Part shown: positions 1 to 6,533 of the stretch, piece after piece
Numbering within the stretch: position 1 is the first letter of the stretch
How the letters are laid out: the number at the start of each line of letters is the position of its first letter
Source of the DNA: Micavibrio sp. UBA1850
Lineage (GTDB): Bacteria > Pseudomonadota > Alphaproteobacteria > Micavibrionales > Micavibrionaceae
Length of the DNA: 35,254 nucleotides
Assembly (NCBI GenBank): GCA_002338525.1
Contig: DDIM01000005.1
Coordinates: forward strand, 1 to 35,254
Reading direction: 5' to 3'
Program-made: the position numbers and the translations under genes
The notes under the pieces: model-generated
What the model was told of the DNA's origin: nothing
Seen by the model: the letters and a program-made list of their open reading frames with translations, nothing else
Databases searched by the model: none

Positions 1-892
1 AAGTGCGTTACTTTTGAACGGACAGGCCACGGCAATGAGCTTTCAAGTCGTAGGCTTTACAAATAATCAGCAGCCGGTTGTATCCCCCCTTTATTCGATG
101 CATGCAAGCGGGTACACAAACCCAAACCCGCCGCAATATGTATTGCAGTTTCCGGCGCAAAATCTACAAGTTGGTAATGTAGTGAATGCGATACCTGTTG
201 GAACAGTGTCGCTAATGCCGGGCGGAGTTGTGCCGCTCGATCAATTCTCATCATTAACGATTGCAATGCGTGAATTACAGGTCACAAACCCAGCCATGGC
301 GCAGGCACTTTCGTCGTTAACGCCTCAAGCCTCTTCAACGCCCGCACAAACGGGCACTGCTGCGCTATTTTTGCTGTCTGCGCTCAAGGGTGGGGGATTA
401 GACACCTGGGCAGGGCCAACAAGTTCAATTGATTCCAAATCTAAACTGTTTCAAATCCTTGAGCAAACCCTTAAAGAAGGCGCAACTGCCAAGCTTGTGC
501 AAAATACCCCTAGTGGAGATTGGCGTGCTTACAGCTTTCCTATGCAGGCGCAAAACAACGTGGCAGTGCCTGTATCTTTATTTGTTCAAGATTATTATCA
601 GCCCCCCTCGCAAGACGATAAAGAACAAGAGCGTGAAATAAAAATGACGCGTTTTGTGTTTGAATTTGATCTCACCCGTATGGGGGAAGTTCAAGTCGAT
701 GGCATGATGCGCGAAAAAAATGTAGATATTTTTATTCGGACACGACGAGACCTTACACCCGAGATGAAAAAAGCCGTGCGCGGCGTGTACTTAAACGCGC
801 TCGAGCGCTCAAACCTGACGGGAGATGTGGCCTTTCAAAGCGATCCTGAAAAGTGGTTGGATGTAGCTCCCAAAGAAAAAGCCACCCTCTAA
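1..892 (+). CDS. FliK-like C-terminal domain protein, 5' end cut by the window
   Basis: The reading frame is open from the left edge, so the true start probably lies outside; the first in-window candidates are a TTG at 14 and an ATG at 35. The N-terminal half is low in charge and rich in Gln, Pro, Ala, Thr and Ser, as in linker regions. The last ~80 residues (after about residue 210 counted from 14) contain FEFDLTRMGEVQVDGMM, then an IFIRTRRDLTPEM stretch and a helical NALERSNLTGDVAF segment. This is the layout of the flagellar hook-length control C-terminal domain (strand with LG.V.V, strand, helix). The family sets hook length during flagellar export. No other flagellar gene is in view, so the role is inferred from the domain alone. 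It ends at a two-way terminator. Confidence 0.5.
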   Translation, partial: SALLLNGQATAMSFQVVGFTNNQQPVVSPLYSMHASGYTNPNPPQYVLQFPAQNLQVGNVVNAIPVGTVSLMPGGVVPLDQFSSLTIAMRELQVTNPAMAQALSSLTPQASSTPAQTGTAALFLLSALKGGGLDTWAGPTSSIDSKSKLFQILEQTLKEGATAKLVQNTPSGDWRAYSFPMQAQNNVAVPVSLFVQDYYQPPSQDDKEQEREIKMTRFVFEFDLTRMGEVQVDGMMREKNVDIFIRTRRDLTPEMKKAVRGVYLNALERSNLTGDVAFQSDPEKWLDVAPKEKATL

Positions 893-910
893 TGAAAGAG
901 CATGGCTTTT
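877..910. terminator. Two-way Rho-independent terminator between convergent genes
   Basis: Inverted repeat AAAAGCCA (877-884) and TGGCTTTT (903-910), with an inner CTCT/AGAG pairing (887-890 with 897-900) and a six-base loop. Read on the minus strand the stem is followed by five T, which suits the cyclophilin gene ending at 942; on the plus strand it ends in four T and overlaps the stop codon of the FliK-like gene. Confidence 0.6.
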
Positions 911-941
911 AAAAATTCTAATATTGTCAGACGAGGCTAAA

Positions 942-1493
942 TTACTCAGCAGCCTCAGTGTGCGGCGCATCGTTAGTCGCTGGCGCAGCTTTTGGACGGA
1001 AAGATATGATTTTGTCTGGATTTACAGGTGGTTCACCACGTTTAATCTCGTCAACATTTTCCATACCTTCAATAACTGTACCCCATACAGTGTATTGATT
1101 GTTAAGGAAGCTGCAATCGTCAAAGCAAATAAAGAACTGTGAGTTTGCGCTATCTGGGTCGCTTGTACGAGCCATACCAATAACGCCGCGGCCAAAATTT
1201 GTGTCGTTAAATTCAGCAGGAAGATCAGGAAGTTCAGAGCCGCCCATGCCTGTACCTGTTGGATCACCAGTTTGTGCCATGAAACCATCGATTACGCGGT
1301 GAAATACGACGCCGTCATAAAATCCTTCGCTGGCTAATGTTGTGATGCGTTCTACGTGTTGTGGTGCAACGTCAGGCATCGTTTGAATAACGACATCGCC
1401 TTTTGTTGTCTCCATAACGAGAATATTGTCTTGTGCTTTTGCTGCTGTACTCATGATGAGAAAACTCCATAATGCTATGAGAAGAATGCGCAT
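942..1493 (-). CDS. Exported cyclophilin-type peptidyl-prolyl cis-trans isomerase
   Basis: Catalyses cis-trans isomerisation of proline peptide bonds, probably as a periplasmic folding helper. The N-terminus has a short signal peptide (two charged residues, a hydrophobic run, then AKA before QDN). The cyclophilin domain follows: VMETTKGDVVIQ opening strand, the FHRVIDGFMAQTGDP active-site block with the catalytic Arg, GMGGSELPDLPAEF, MARTSDPDSANSQFFIC, and the closing YTVWGTVIEGMENVDEI. At 183 residues it is a single-domain enzyme of usual length with an Ala/Glu-rich tail. An insertion, CFDDCSFLNNQY, carries two cysteines in the loop before the last core strand. It has its own terminator downstream (877-910) and 77 bases separate it from the gene upstream. 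Function confident; which paralogue (PpiA-like) is not resolved. Confidence 0.9.
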   Translation of the reverse strand: MRILLIALWSFLIMSTAAKAQDNILVMETTKGDVVIQTMPDVAPQHVERITTLASEGFYDGVVFHRVIDGFMAQTGDPTGTGMGGSELPDLPAEFNDTNFGRGVIGMARTSDPDSANSQFFICFDDCSFLNNQYTVWGTVIEGMENVDEIKRGEPPVNPDKIISFRPKAAPATNDAPHTEAAE

Positions 1494-1570
1494 TGATATG
1501 ACTCCTTCAATGTTGTTGTTTTAAAAACTACTGTTACAACTAGACTGCGAGCCTTATGGGGTCAAGGGAT

Positions 1571-2032
1571 TTATAAGTTTTTGACGTTTATACGTAAAGC
1601 GCCTAAGGCCTCCGGCGTTGACCCATAGTCTTGTATACTCTTGCTTACTCCTGTCTCACAGGCAAAGCGCGTAGGCATTGTGCTTGGCTGCTGTGTGTTG
1701 TCTTGTGCAGTGGGGGTAAATAGTTTAACGACATCACCTTTATTTTTGGGGCAGGTGGCGCATTCGCGTCCACAGGGGCCTGTTTTTGGTTTTTGCGCTT
1801 TATCGATGACTTTTTGTACCGCATTTGGCACGGCATCAGGTGTCATATCTGCCCATGCTTTTGCAAGGTTTAGATTACATTGCATGCGCTGCTCTGGCAT
1901 GGGGCAGCGTTTATTGTCTCCATTTTGCTCGCGTGCACGGTTATACACATCCGCTAATCTCTCGGCGCCATTATCAATTGCGTCTTTCAACAATTTTGTA
2001 TTTACACCTGTACATAAACATATGACCGCCAT
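1571..2032 (-). CDS. Cysteine-rich protein with Bfd-like [2Fe-2S] N-terminus
   Basis: 153 residues with eight cysteines. The start VICLCTGVNTKLLKDAIDNG resembles bacterioferritin-associated ferredoxin (Bfd), which begins with CLCNGVS and helps release iron from bacterioferritin when iron is short. The Cys-x-Cys at 5 and 7 match the first two Bfd ligands. The second pair is not the usual CxxC but C43 and C52 (KRCPMPEQRMQC), and an extra C87-x3-C91-x2-C94 motif lies in a C-terminal half that Bfd lacks. A further C125 is present. It could therefore bind one or two Fe-S clusters, or be a redox or metal sensor. The start codon follows AGGGA at nine bases. Upstream, 2098-2189 carries Fur-box-like palindromes, which fits an iron-related role. 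Bfd similarity is seen only over about 30 residues. Confidence 0.6.
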   Translation of the reverse strand: MAVICLCTGVNTKLLKDAIDNGAERLADVYNRAREQNGDNKRCPMPEQRMQCNLNLAKAWADMTPDAVPNAVQKVIDKAQKPKTGPCGRECATCPKNKGDVVKLFTPTAQDNTQQPSTMPTRFACETGVSKSIQDYGSTPEALGALRINVKNL

Positions 2033-2097
2033 GTTTTTAAATCCCTAAAATCGTTTTCATCAAACAGGGCGTGTTTTTATATTATATATTTTCGCGA

Positions 2098-2116
2098 ATA
2101 TGAGTAATTATCATAT
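2098..2116. promoter_or_regulatory. Second, imperfect Fur-like operator
   Basis: ATATGAGTAATTATCATAT is an imperfect inverted repeat close to the TGATAAT/ATTATCA half-site pattern of Fur. It sits just upstream (on the minus strand) of a TATAAT hexamer (complement of 2081-2086), where a -35 region would lie for the Bfd-like gene. Weak alone; more credible with the better site at 2175-2189. Confidence 0.4.
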
Positions 2117-2174
2117 AGGTTAGCCCTGATATGAAAAATATTATTGAAAGTCATTCTCATTTTCAAGAAGAAAG

Positions 2175-2189
2175 TGAGAATTATTCTCA
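2175..2189. promoter_or_regulatory. Fur-box-like palindrome upstream of the Bfd-like gene
   Basis: TGAGAATTATTCTCA is a perfect 7-1-7 inverted repeat. It matches the known Fur core pattern TGATAATnATTATCA with one symmetrical change per half. A further half-site-like CATTCTCAT lies at 2152-2160. The site is about 140 bases upstream of the Bfd-like start and inside the gap after purB, so the Bfd-like gene is the only obvious target. Confidence 0.6.
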
Positions 2190-2220
2190 TTTATATTGTG
2201 GTAAGTTTTTAAGCCGGTCT

Positions 2221-3519
2221 TTATGCGATTGCGCGATCAATAATGTCATCAATATTTTTTGTATAATGATTATAATCGAAAATCGCCTCAAATGCTTCAT
2301 CAGACAACGCGTTTGTTACATCCTCATCTTGAGATAAGAACTCTTTTAACGTTGTTTTTGCATTGCATTCCCAAACCTTCATGGCGTTACGTTGAATGAT
2401 CACATACGCATCTTCGCGGCTCACACCATTTTGCGTCAACGCCAACATTGTGCGTTGAGAGAAAACAAGGCCGCCCAGTTTTTCAAGGTTAGCTTGCATT
2501 GTGTCAGGATAGACAAGAAGGTTTTCAATAAGCCCCTTCAAGCGGTGAAGGGCAAAGTCCAAAGTCACTGTTGCGTCTGGTGCAATCATACGCTCAACAG
2601 ATGAGTGCGAAATGTCGCGCTCGTGCCACAACGCCACGTTTTCCATCGCAGGTATGACAGCACTTCTTACAATACGCGCCAATCCGGTTAAATTTTCACT
2701 TAAGATCGGGTTACGCTTATGAGGCATCGCAGATGAACCCTTTTGTCCTTTGGAAAAGAACTCTTCGGCTTCGCGAACTTCTGAGCGTTGAAGGTGTCTT
2801 ATTTCAACGGCAAAGTTTTCGATAGACGAGGCAATAACCCCAAGTGTCGCAAAAAACATGGCATGACGATCACGAGGGATCACTTGCGTTGAAACCATTT
2901 CATGTTGCAAACCAAGTTTTTCGGCAACGTAGGCTTCAATTTCCGGATCAAGGGTTGCATATGTTCCAACGGCGCCTGACATGGCACAAACAGAGATATC
3001 TTTTTGGGCGGTTTCTAAACGTTGCTTAGCACGTTTAAAGGCGCAGTAATGGCCGGCAAGCTTGAGACCAAATGTTGTAGGTTCGGCATGTATGCCGTGG
3101 CTTCGACCAATACAAAGCGTGTTGCGGTGCTCTTCTATTCGTTTTTTAAGGGCGTCTAATATACCGTCCAAATCGGCAATTAAAATATCGGCGGCTTGTT
3201 TGAGTTGGTATGCAAAACTTGTGTCGATCAGATCAGAAGACGTCATGCCTTGGTGGACGTAGCGAGAATCTTCACCTACATGTTCGGCAACACTTGTAAG
3301 GAAGGCAATCACATCATGTTTAACCTCAAGCTCTATCTCGTCAATGCGTGCGACGTCGAACCCACCTTTTTCTCGTAAATTAACAGGCACACTTTTAGGA
3401 ATAATGCCAAGGTCTGCCATTTTCTCGCAAGCAAGAGTTTCAACTTCTAGCCAAATTTTAAAGCGATTTTCTGGCTCCCAAATACCAGCCATATCAGGAC
3501 GAGAATAACGAGGAATCAT
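2221..3519 (-). CDS. purB: Adenylosuccinate lyase
   Basis: Cleaves SAICAR to AICAR and adenylosuccinate to AMP, each with release of fumarate, in purine synthesis; cytoplasmic homotetramer. The start MIPRYSRPDMAGIW is typical of the family. Active-site regions are visible: SSDLIDTSFAYQL (around residue 93), GRSHGIHAEPTTFGLK with the catalytic His (around 138-153), and the fumarase-superfamily signature GSSAMPHKRNPILSENL (about 260). Length 432 fits bacterial PurB of the short type. The start is preceded by AAGGT at a normal distance. A 241-base divergent gap separates it from the membrane protein gene at 3761. Confidence 0.97.
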   Translation of the reverse strand: MIPRYSRPDMAGIWEPENRFKIWLEVETLACEKMADLGIIPKSVPVNLREKGGFDVARIDEIELEVKHDVIAFLTSVAEHVGEDSRYVHQGMTSSDLIDTSFAYQLKQAADILIADLDGILDALKKRIEEHRNTLCIGRSHGIHAEPTTFGLKLAGHYCAFKRAKQRLETAQKDISVCAMSGAVGTYATLDPEIEAYVAEKLGLQHEMVSTQVIPRDRHAMFFATLGVIASSIENFAVEIRHLQRSEVREAEEFFSKGQKGSSAMPHKRNPILSENLTGLARIVRSAVIPAMENVALWHERDISHSSVERMIAPDATVTLDFALHRLKGLIENLLVYPDTMQANLEKLGGLVFSQRTMLALTQNGVSREDAYVIIQRNAMKVWECNAKTTLKEFLSQDEDVTNALSDEAFEAIFDYNHYTKNIDDIIDRAIA

Positions 3520-3760
3520 GAAGTAATACCTTTATGTACGATGTTAATGTGCCCGCAGTATACTAACTGCTCTCAATAATGCCAGACCTTATACGAATTT
3601 GCTCCACCATTGGGTATAAATGAAGAATGAGTAAACTGCGTTCAAAACGAATATATTATAATATTTACATGTTCATATACGAAGGTGGTATGGTAAAAGA
3701 TGTGGTGACACAGTTAAGCCCCTTAGACCATAGCCGTAAATGTGAACAGAAAAAACAAGC

Positions 3761-4264
3761 ATGCAAAATGAAGTTATATTAGCATTAAGTTATATGGCCT
3801 TAGCTGGGGTGGCGTGGGCGAATAAATATTCGTATATGCTGGTTTTAAATATAATCGCCTGCGCTTTATGCGGATTGTATTTATATATGTCATCGGCCTA
3901 CACAGGCGCCGTTGTCTCCTCTATTGCCGCAGCAGCAAACCTTGTTCAATTATTACTGCCGGTTAAAAAAACAGACCGACGTCTAATGACAAGAAATATT
4001 CTGGCAATGCTTATCGCATCAATTGTATCTATATTTTTATACGCAAAACCATCTGATATTGTACCATGCATAGCGTTTTCAATTAATCGATTCTCTGAGG
4101 CGCAAGAAAACCCTCAAATCATTAGATATGGCTTAATTATAAGTGCGTTATTGTGGTCGTATTACGGTGCACAGCACGAATTATGGTTGTTTGTTATGGC
4201 TGAAATCGCTGTACTATTGTTTATCTTAATGACCGTTAAAAAATACAGAGTAAAGCTCAAGTAA
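3761..4264 (+). CDS. YgjV-like inner-membrane protein
   Basis: 167 residues, almost wholly hydrophobic, with about six predicted membrane segments (near 5-20, 25-45, 46-66, 78-95, 120-137 and 140-158). The arrangement ILALSYMALAGVAWANK, then NIIACALCGLYLYMSSAYTGAVV, then a Lys/Arg-rich loop before the next segment, recalls the Imp-YgjV family of small bacterial inner-membrane proteins. The biochemical role of that family is not known to me. It stands alone between two minus-strand units; a TATAAT lies at 3657-3662 in the upstream gap but without a good -35 match. The C-terminus is basic (VKKYRVKLK), which suggests a cytoplasmic end. Confidence 0.6.
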   Translation: MQNEVILALSYMALAGVAWANKYSYMLVLNIIACALCGLYLYMSSAYTGAVVSSIAAAANLVQLLLPVKKTDRRLMTRNILAMLIASIVSIFLYAKPSDIVPCIAFSINRFSEAQENPQIIRYGLIISALLWSYYGAQHELWLFVMAEIAVLLFILMTVKKYRVKLK

Positions 4265-4303
4265 CGCGCTTATGCCTAAAGTACATCTCTAGCACACCTT
4301 TTT

Positions 4304-5155
4304 TTAAAGAGTGATGGCACCTGATGCTTTTATCGTGTTTTGCAAAAGACATGTGATGGTCATAGGGCCTACGCCACCAGGCACAGGTGTGATTGCACCC
4401 GCAATGCCTTGCGCGGCCTCAAAATCAACATCGCCGCATAGCTTGCCGTTATCTAGACGGTTAATACCAACGTCAATCACAATCGCACCCGGTTTAATCC
4501 AGTCGCCTTTAACCATTTTGGGACGGCCAACGGCAGCAACCAAAATATCGGCTTGTCTGCAAACATCTTCAATATTTTGTGTTTTTGAATGGGCCATCGT
4601 GACTGTGCAATTTTCTTGTAACAACAGCTGAGCCATAGGCTTTCCAAAAAGGTTTGAGCGTCCCAAAACGACAGCGTTTAAGCCGGACAAATCCTTTTGA
4701 ACAGATTTAATCAGATGTAGTGATCCTTGCGGTGTACATGGGACAAGACCGTCATCAATGCCTAAGAAAAGTTTACCCGCATTCGTGGTTGTCAAACCGT
4801 CAACATCCTTTTCGGGGGCGATCATTTGGACAAGGGATTCTTGTACAGAGGCTAAATGCTGAGGAAGGGGGAGTTGCAACAATATGCCATGCACCCGAGA
4901 ATTATTATTAAGCGTCATGATAACCGACGCAATGTCTTCGTAGCTCGTATCTTCAGGAAGTTTTGTTTCCGATGAGCGTATCCCAACGGCCTCACAGCCT
5001 TTAATTTTATTTCGCACGTAAACGTGACTTGCGGGATCATCTCCGACAAGAATAACGGCAAGGCCAGGTGTTATGTCTGCGGCCTCTACATGCCTTTTAA
5101 AACCGTCACGCAGCGTGCTTGAGAGTGCCTTTCCATCAATACGAAAAGTATCCAT
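4304..5155 (-). CDS. folD: Methylenetetrahydrofolate dehydrogenase / methenyl-THF cyclohydrolase
   Basis: Bifunctional enzyme that interconverts 5,10-methylene-, 5,10-methenyl- and 10-formyl-tetrahydrofolate with NADP, feeding purine and formyl-Met synthesis. Visible motifs: YVRNKIKGCEAVGI with the catalytic Lys near residue 50, the signature HGILLQLPLPQHL, PEKDVDGLTTTNAGKL, CTPQGSLHLI, the nucleotide-binding VVLGRSNLFGKPMAQLL, and the C-terminal PVPGGVGPMTITCLLQNT. I choose the ATG at 5155 because it overlaps the yggT stop as TAATG, a classical translational-coupling junction. An in-frame ATG at 5173 would add six residues (MESACL) and run into yggT. Length 283 is normal. Confidence 0.96.
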   Translation of the reverse strand: MDTFRIDGKALSSTLRDGFKRHVEAADITPGLAVILVGDDPASHVYVRNKIKGCEAVGIRSSETKLPEDTSYEDIASVIMTLNNNSRVHGILLQLPLPQHLASVQESLVQMIAPEKDVDGLTTTNAGKLFLGIDDGLVPCTPQGSLHLIKSVQKDLSGLNAVVLGRSNLFGKPMAQLLLQENCTVTMAHSKTQNIEDVCRQADILVAAVGRPKMVKGDWIKPGAIVIDVGINRLDNGKLCGDVDFEAAQGIAGAITPVPGGVGPMTITCLLQNTIKASGAITL

Positions 5156-5433
5156 TAAACAAGCACTTTCCACACAAGGCTTTTAAGAAGGCTTAGACCC
5201 AAGATGACAACGACGGGTGTTAAATCAATGCCACCAATAGGGGGAATGTATTGGCGAACCTTATTCATAACAGGATCTGTTGCCTTATGAATAAGACGCA
5301 TAAGGTTTTGTGCTTGTGGGTTTTTGGTATTGATAACACCAAAAATTAATAGCCAGCTGAGTACAACCTCAGCAATAATAATCCATATATAAATATCTAT
5401 GGCGAGTGTGATTAACTCAGCGAGTAATATCAT
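5155..5433 (-). CDS. YggT-family membrane protein
   Basis: 92 residues with two hydrophobic segments (about 2-32 and 72-88) around an amphipathic loop containing NLMRLIHKATDPVMNKVRQYIPPIGGIDLTPV stretches; the P-V(M)-x-x-x-R-x-x-(I/P)-P-P-x-G-G-(I/L)-D-x-(T/S)-P motif is the YggT (Ycf19-like) hallmark. Members are small integral membrane proteins linked to cell-division, FtsZ-ring or thylakoid organisation in some organisms; the exact role here is unknown. It is the first gene of a two-gene unit with folD, sharing one base at the stop/start. Confidence 0.88.
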   Translation of the reverse strand: MILLAELITLAIDIYIWIIIAEVVLSWLLIFGVINTKNPQAQNLMRLIHKATDPVMNKVRQYIPPIGGIDLTPVVVILGLSLLKSLVWKVLV

Positions 5434-5493
5434 GGGGCAAACTCCTAAAAAATTTGTTTATTCTTAACACTTTCACGCTAGAGTAACAATGAT

Positions 5494-6243
5494 ATGTTTA
5501 CTCATTTTTTCAAGCTTATTTCTATAGTGTGTGCGCTATGCTTTGCGCATGGCGCGAATGCGGCTTCGTGGTGTAAAATGGACGGCGACATAAAGGTGTC
5601 TATCATACCCTCAGAATCTCCTATAAAACATGACTACTCTAAGAGCTTTTTGGAGTTATCAAAAATTGGCGTATCTTCGGCAAACCCATATGGGCCTAAA
5701 GCCATCACGCATACCTTTGGTGTTGCGAACGGACAGTTTAAAATCACTCATAAGGTTCGTCTACAGATGTTGACAAACCCGAATACAAAGCAAACATGCA
5801 TGTGGTACGATTCCATAGATGTAAATATTGATATGTCACCTGTCATTATGGTTGCCAAAGAATACAGAAAAGGGGGGTGTCATTTTCAACAAGTTTACGC
5901 GCATGAGCTGGAGCATATTCAAGTTGATCGCCAAGTTGTGAATGAATACGCAAAAATACTGGGGCAGAAACTTTTAACCCAAGTCAATAGACGCCCCCTT
6001 ATTGGCCCATTTCGAACCTCTCTTTCAACCTCAAAGCAAAAGCAAATGCAAGATAGGCTCAATACCATTGTAAGACGTAATAACGATGAAATGATGCGAG
6101 AGAGAACAAAACGCCAAGCCTTAGTCGATAGTAAAGAAAATTATGATAAAGTCAGCGATATGCTTCATAGTGTATGCGACAAAAAAAGTCCGCTGACGGC
6201 AGATAAGGTCAATGAGCTTATTAGAATGAATTTAAATAGATAA
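5494..6243 (+). CDS. Exported HExxH putative metalloprotease
   Basis: 249 residues. Residues 1-24 form a signal peptide (hydrophobic run, then GANAA before SWCK). The only enzyme-like motif is H137-E-L-E-H141 in YAHELEHIQVDRQ, a zinc-binding HExxH as in zincin peptidases; the following Asp145 or Glu151 could be the third ligand. The rest shows a beta-rich N-terminal domain (30-130), which includes a VRLQMLTNPNTKQTCMW strand pair, and a basic helical C-terminal part after the motif (160-245). It resembles the DUF922 type of HExxH protein in outline, but that is an impression only. Four cysteines after the signal peptide (27, 102, 129, and one near the C-terminus) could form disulphides in the periplasm. 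It is monocistronic with its own terminator. Confidence 0.6.
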   Translation: MFTHFFKLISIVCALCFAHGANAASWCKMDGDIKVSIIPSESPIKHDYSKSFLELSKIGVSSANPYGPKAITHTFGVANGQFKITHKVRLQMLTNPNTKQTCMWYDSIDVNIDMSPVIMVAKEYRKGGCHFQQVYAHELEHIQVDRQVVNEYAKILGQKLLTQVNRRPLIGPFRTSLSTSKQKQMQDRLNTIVRRNNDEMMRERTKRQALVDSKENYDKVSDMLHSVCDKKSPLTADKVNELIRMNLNR

Positions 6244-6266
6244 ATCAAAAGGATAAATGCGGGCAC

Positions 6267-6310
6267 AAAAAAAAACCGCTGCGGAGGGACGTCAGCGGTT
6301 TAAATTTTGG
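6267..6310 (+). terminator. Rho-independent terminator after the HExxH gene
   Basis: Stem AAACCGCTG (6273-6281) and CAGCGGTTT (6293-6301) with an 11-base loop, preceded by a run of nine A and followed by a T-rich stretch. It lies 30 bases after the stop at 6243. The A-run on one side and T-rich sequence on the other mean it may work in both directions, but only the plus-strand gene needs it. Confidence 0.75.
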
Positions 6311-6410
6311 TTTTAAGCTTTATTGTTTCTTTGAGGAAAACTATAAAATTCTTATATTATTAATATCGCATGTAACTATGTCATTTTTTTGGATTAAATT
6401 TGCCTTAATT

Positions 6411-6441
6411 GTGACATATTTTTAATTCATTGAAATATAAT
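6411..6441 (+). promoter_or_regulatory. Candidate acnA promoter
   Basis: TATAAT at 6436-6441 is a perfect -10 hexamer. A GTGACA at 6411-6416 could serve as -35, but the 19-base spacer is long. The transcript would have a leader of about 85 bases that includes the inverted repeat at 6476-6500. The whole gap 6302-6480 is strongly AT-rich. Confidence 0.4.
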
Positions 6442-6475
6442 TGATTTATCGATTTCATGACCTATATTTTTTTGT

Positions 6476-6500
6476 GAGGAACCATGGTATATTGTTCCTC
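6476..6500. promoter_or_regulatory. Inverted repeat in the acnA leader
   Basis: GAGGAAC (6476-6482) and GTTCCTC (6494-6500) are perfect 7-base arms around an 11-base spacer, ending 33 bases before the acnA start. It could be a regulator operator or an RNA stem-loop in the 5' leader. There is no T-run after it, so it is not a terminator. Confidence 0.4.
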
Positions 6501-6533
6501 CAAGACACGAAACACACCTAAACAGGAGCAAAT

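Noticed and set aside
2131..2337. Plus-strand ORF of 68 codons beginning in the Fur-box region
   Set aside because: More than half lies antisense to the end of purB, and the upstream half is operator-like sequence; composition is not protein-like.
3669..3782. Small plus-strand ORF of 37 codons before the YgjV-like gene
   Set aside because: Overlaps the YgjV-like start in another frame, has no good SD at its first ATG and shows no recognisable product.
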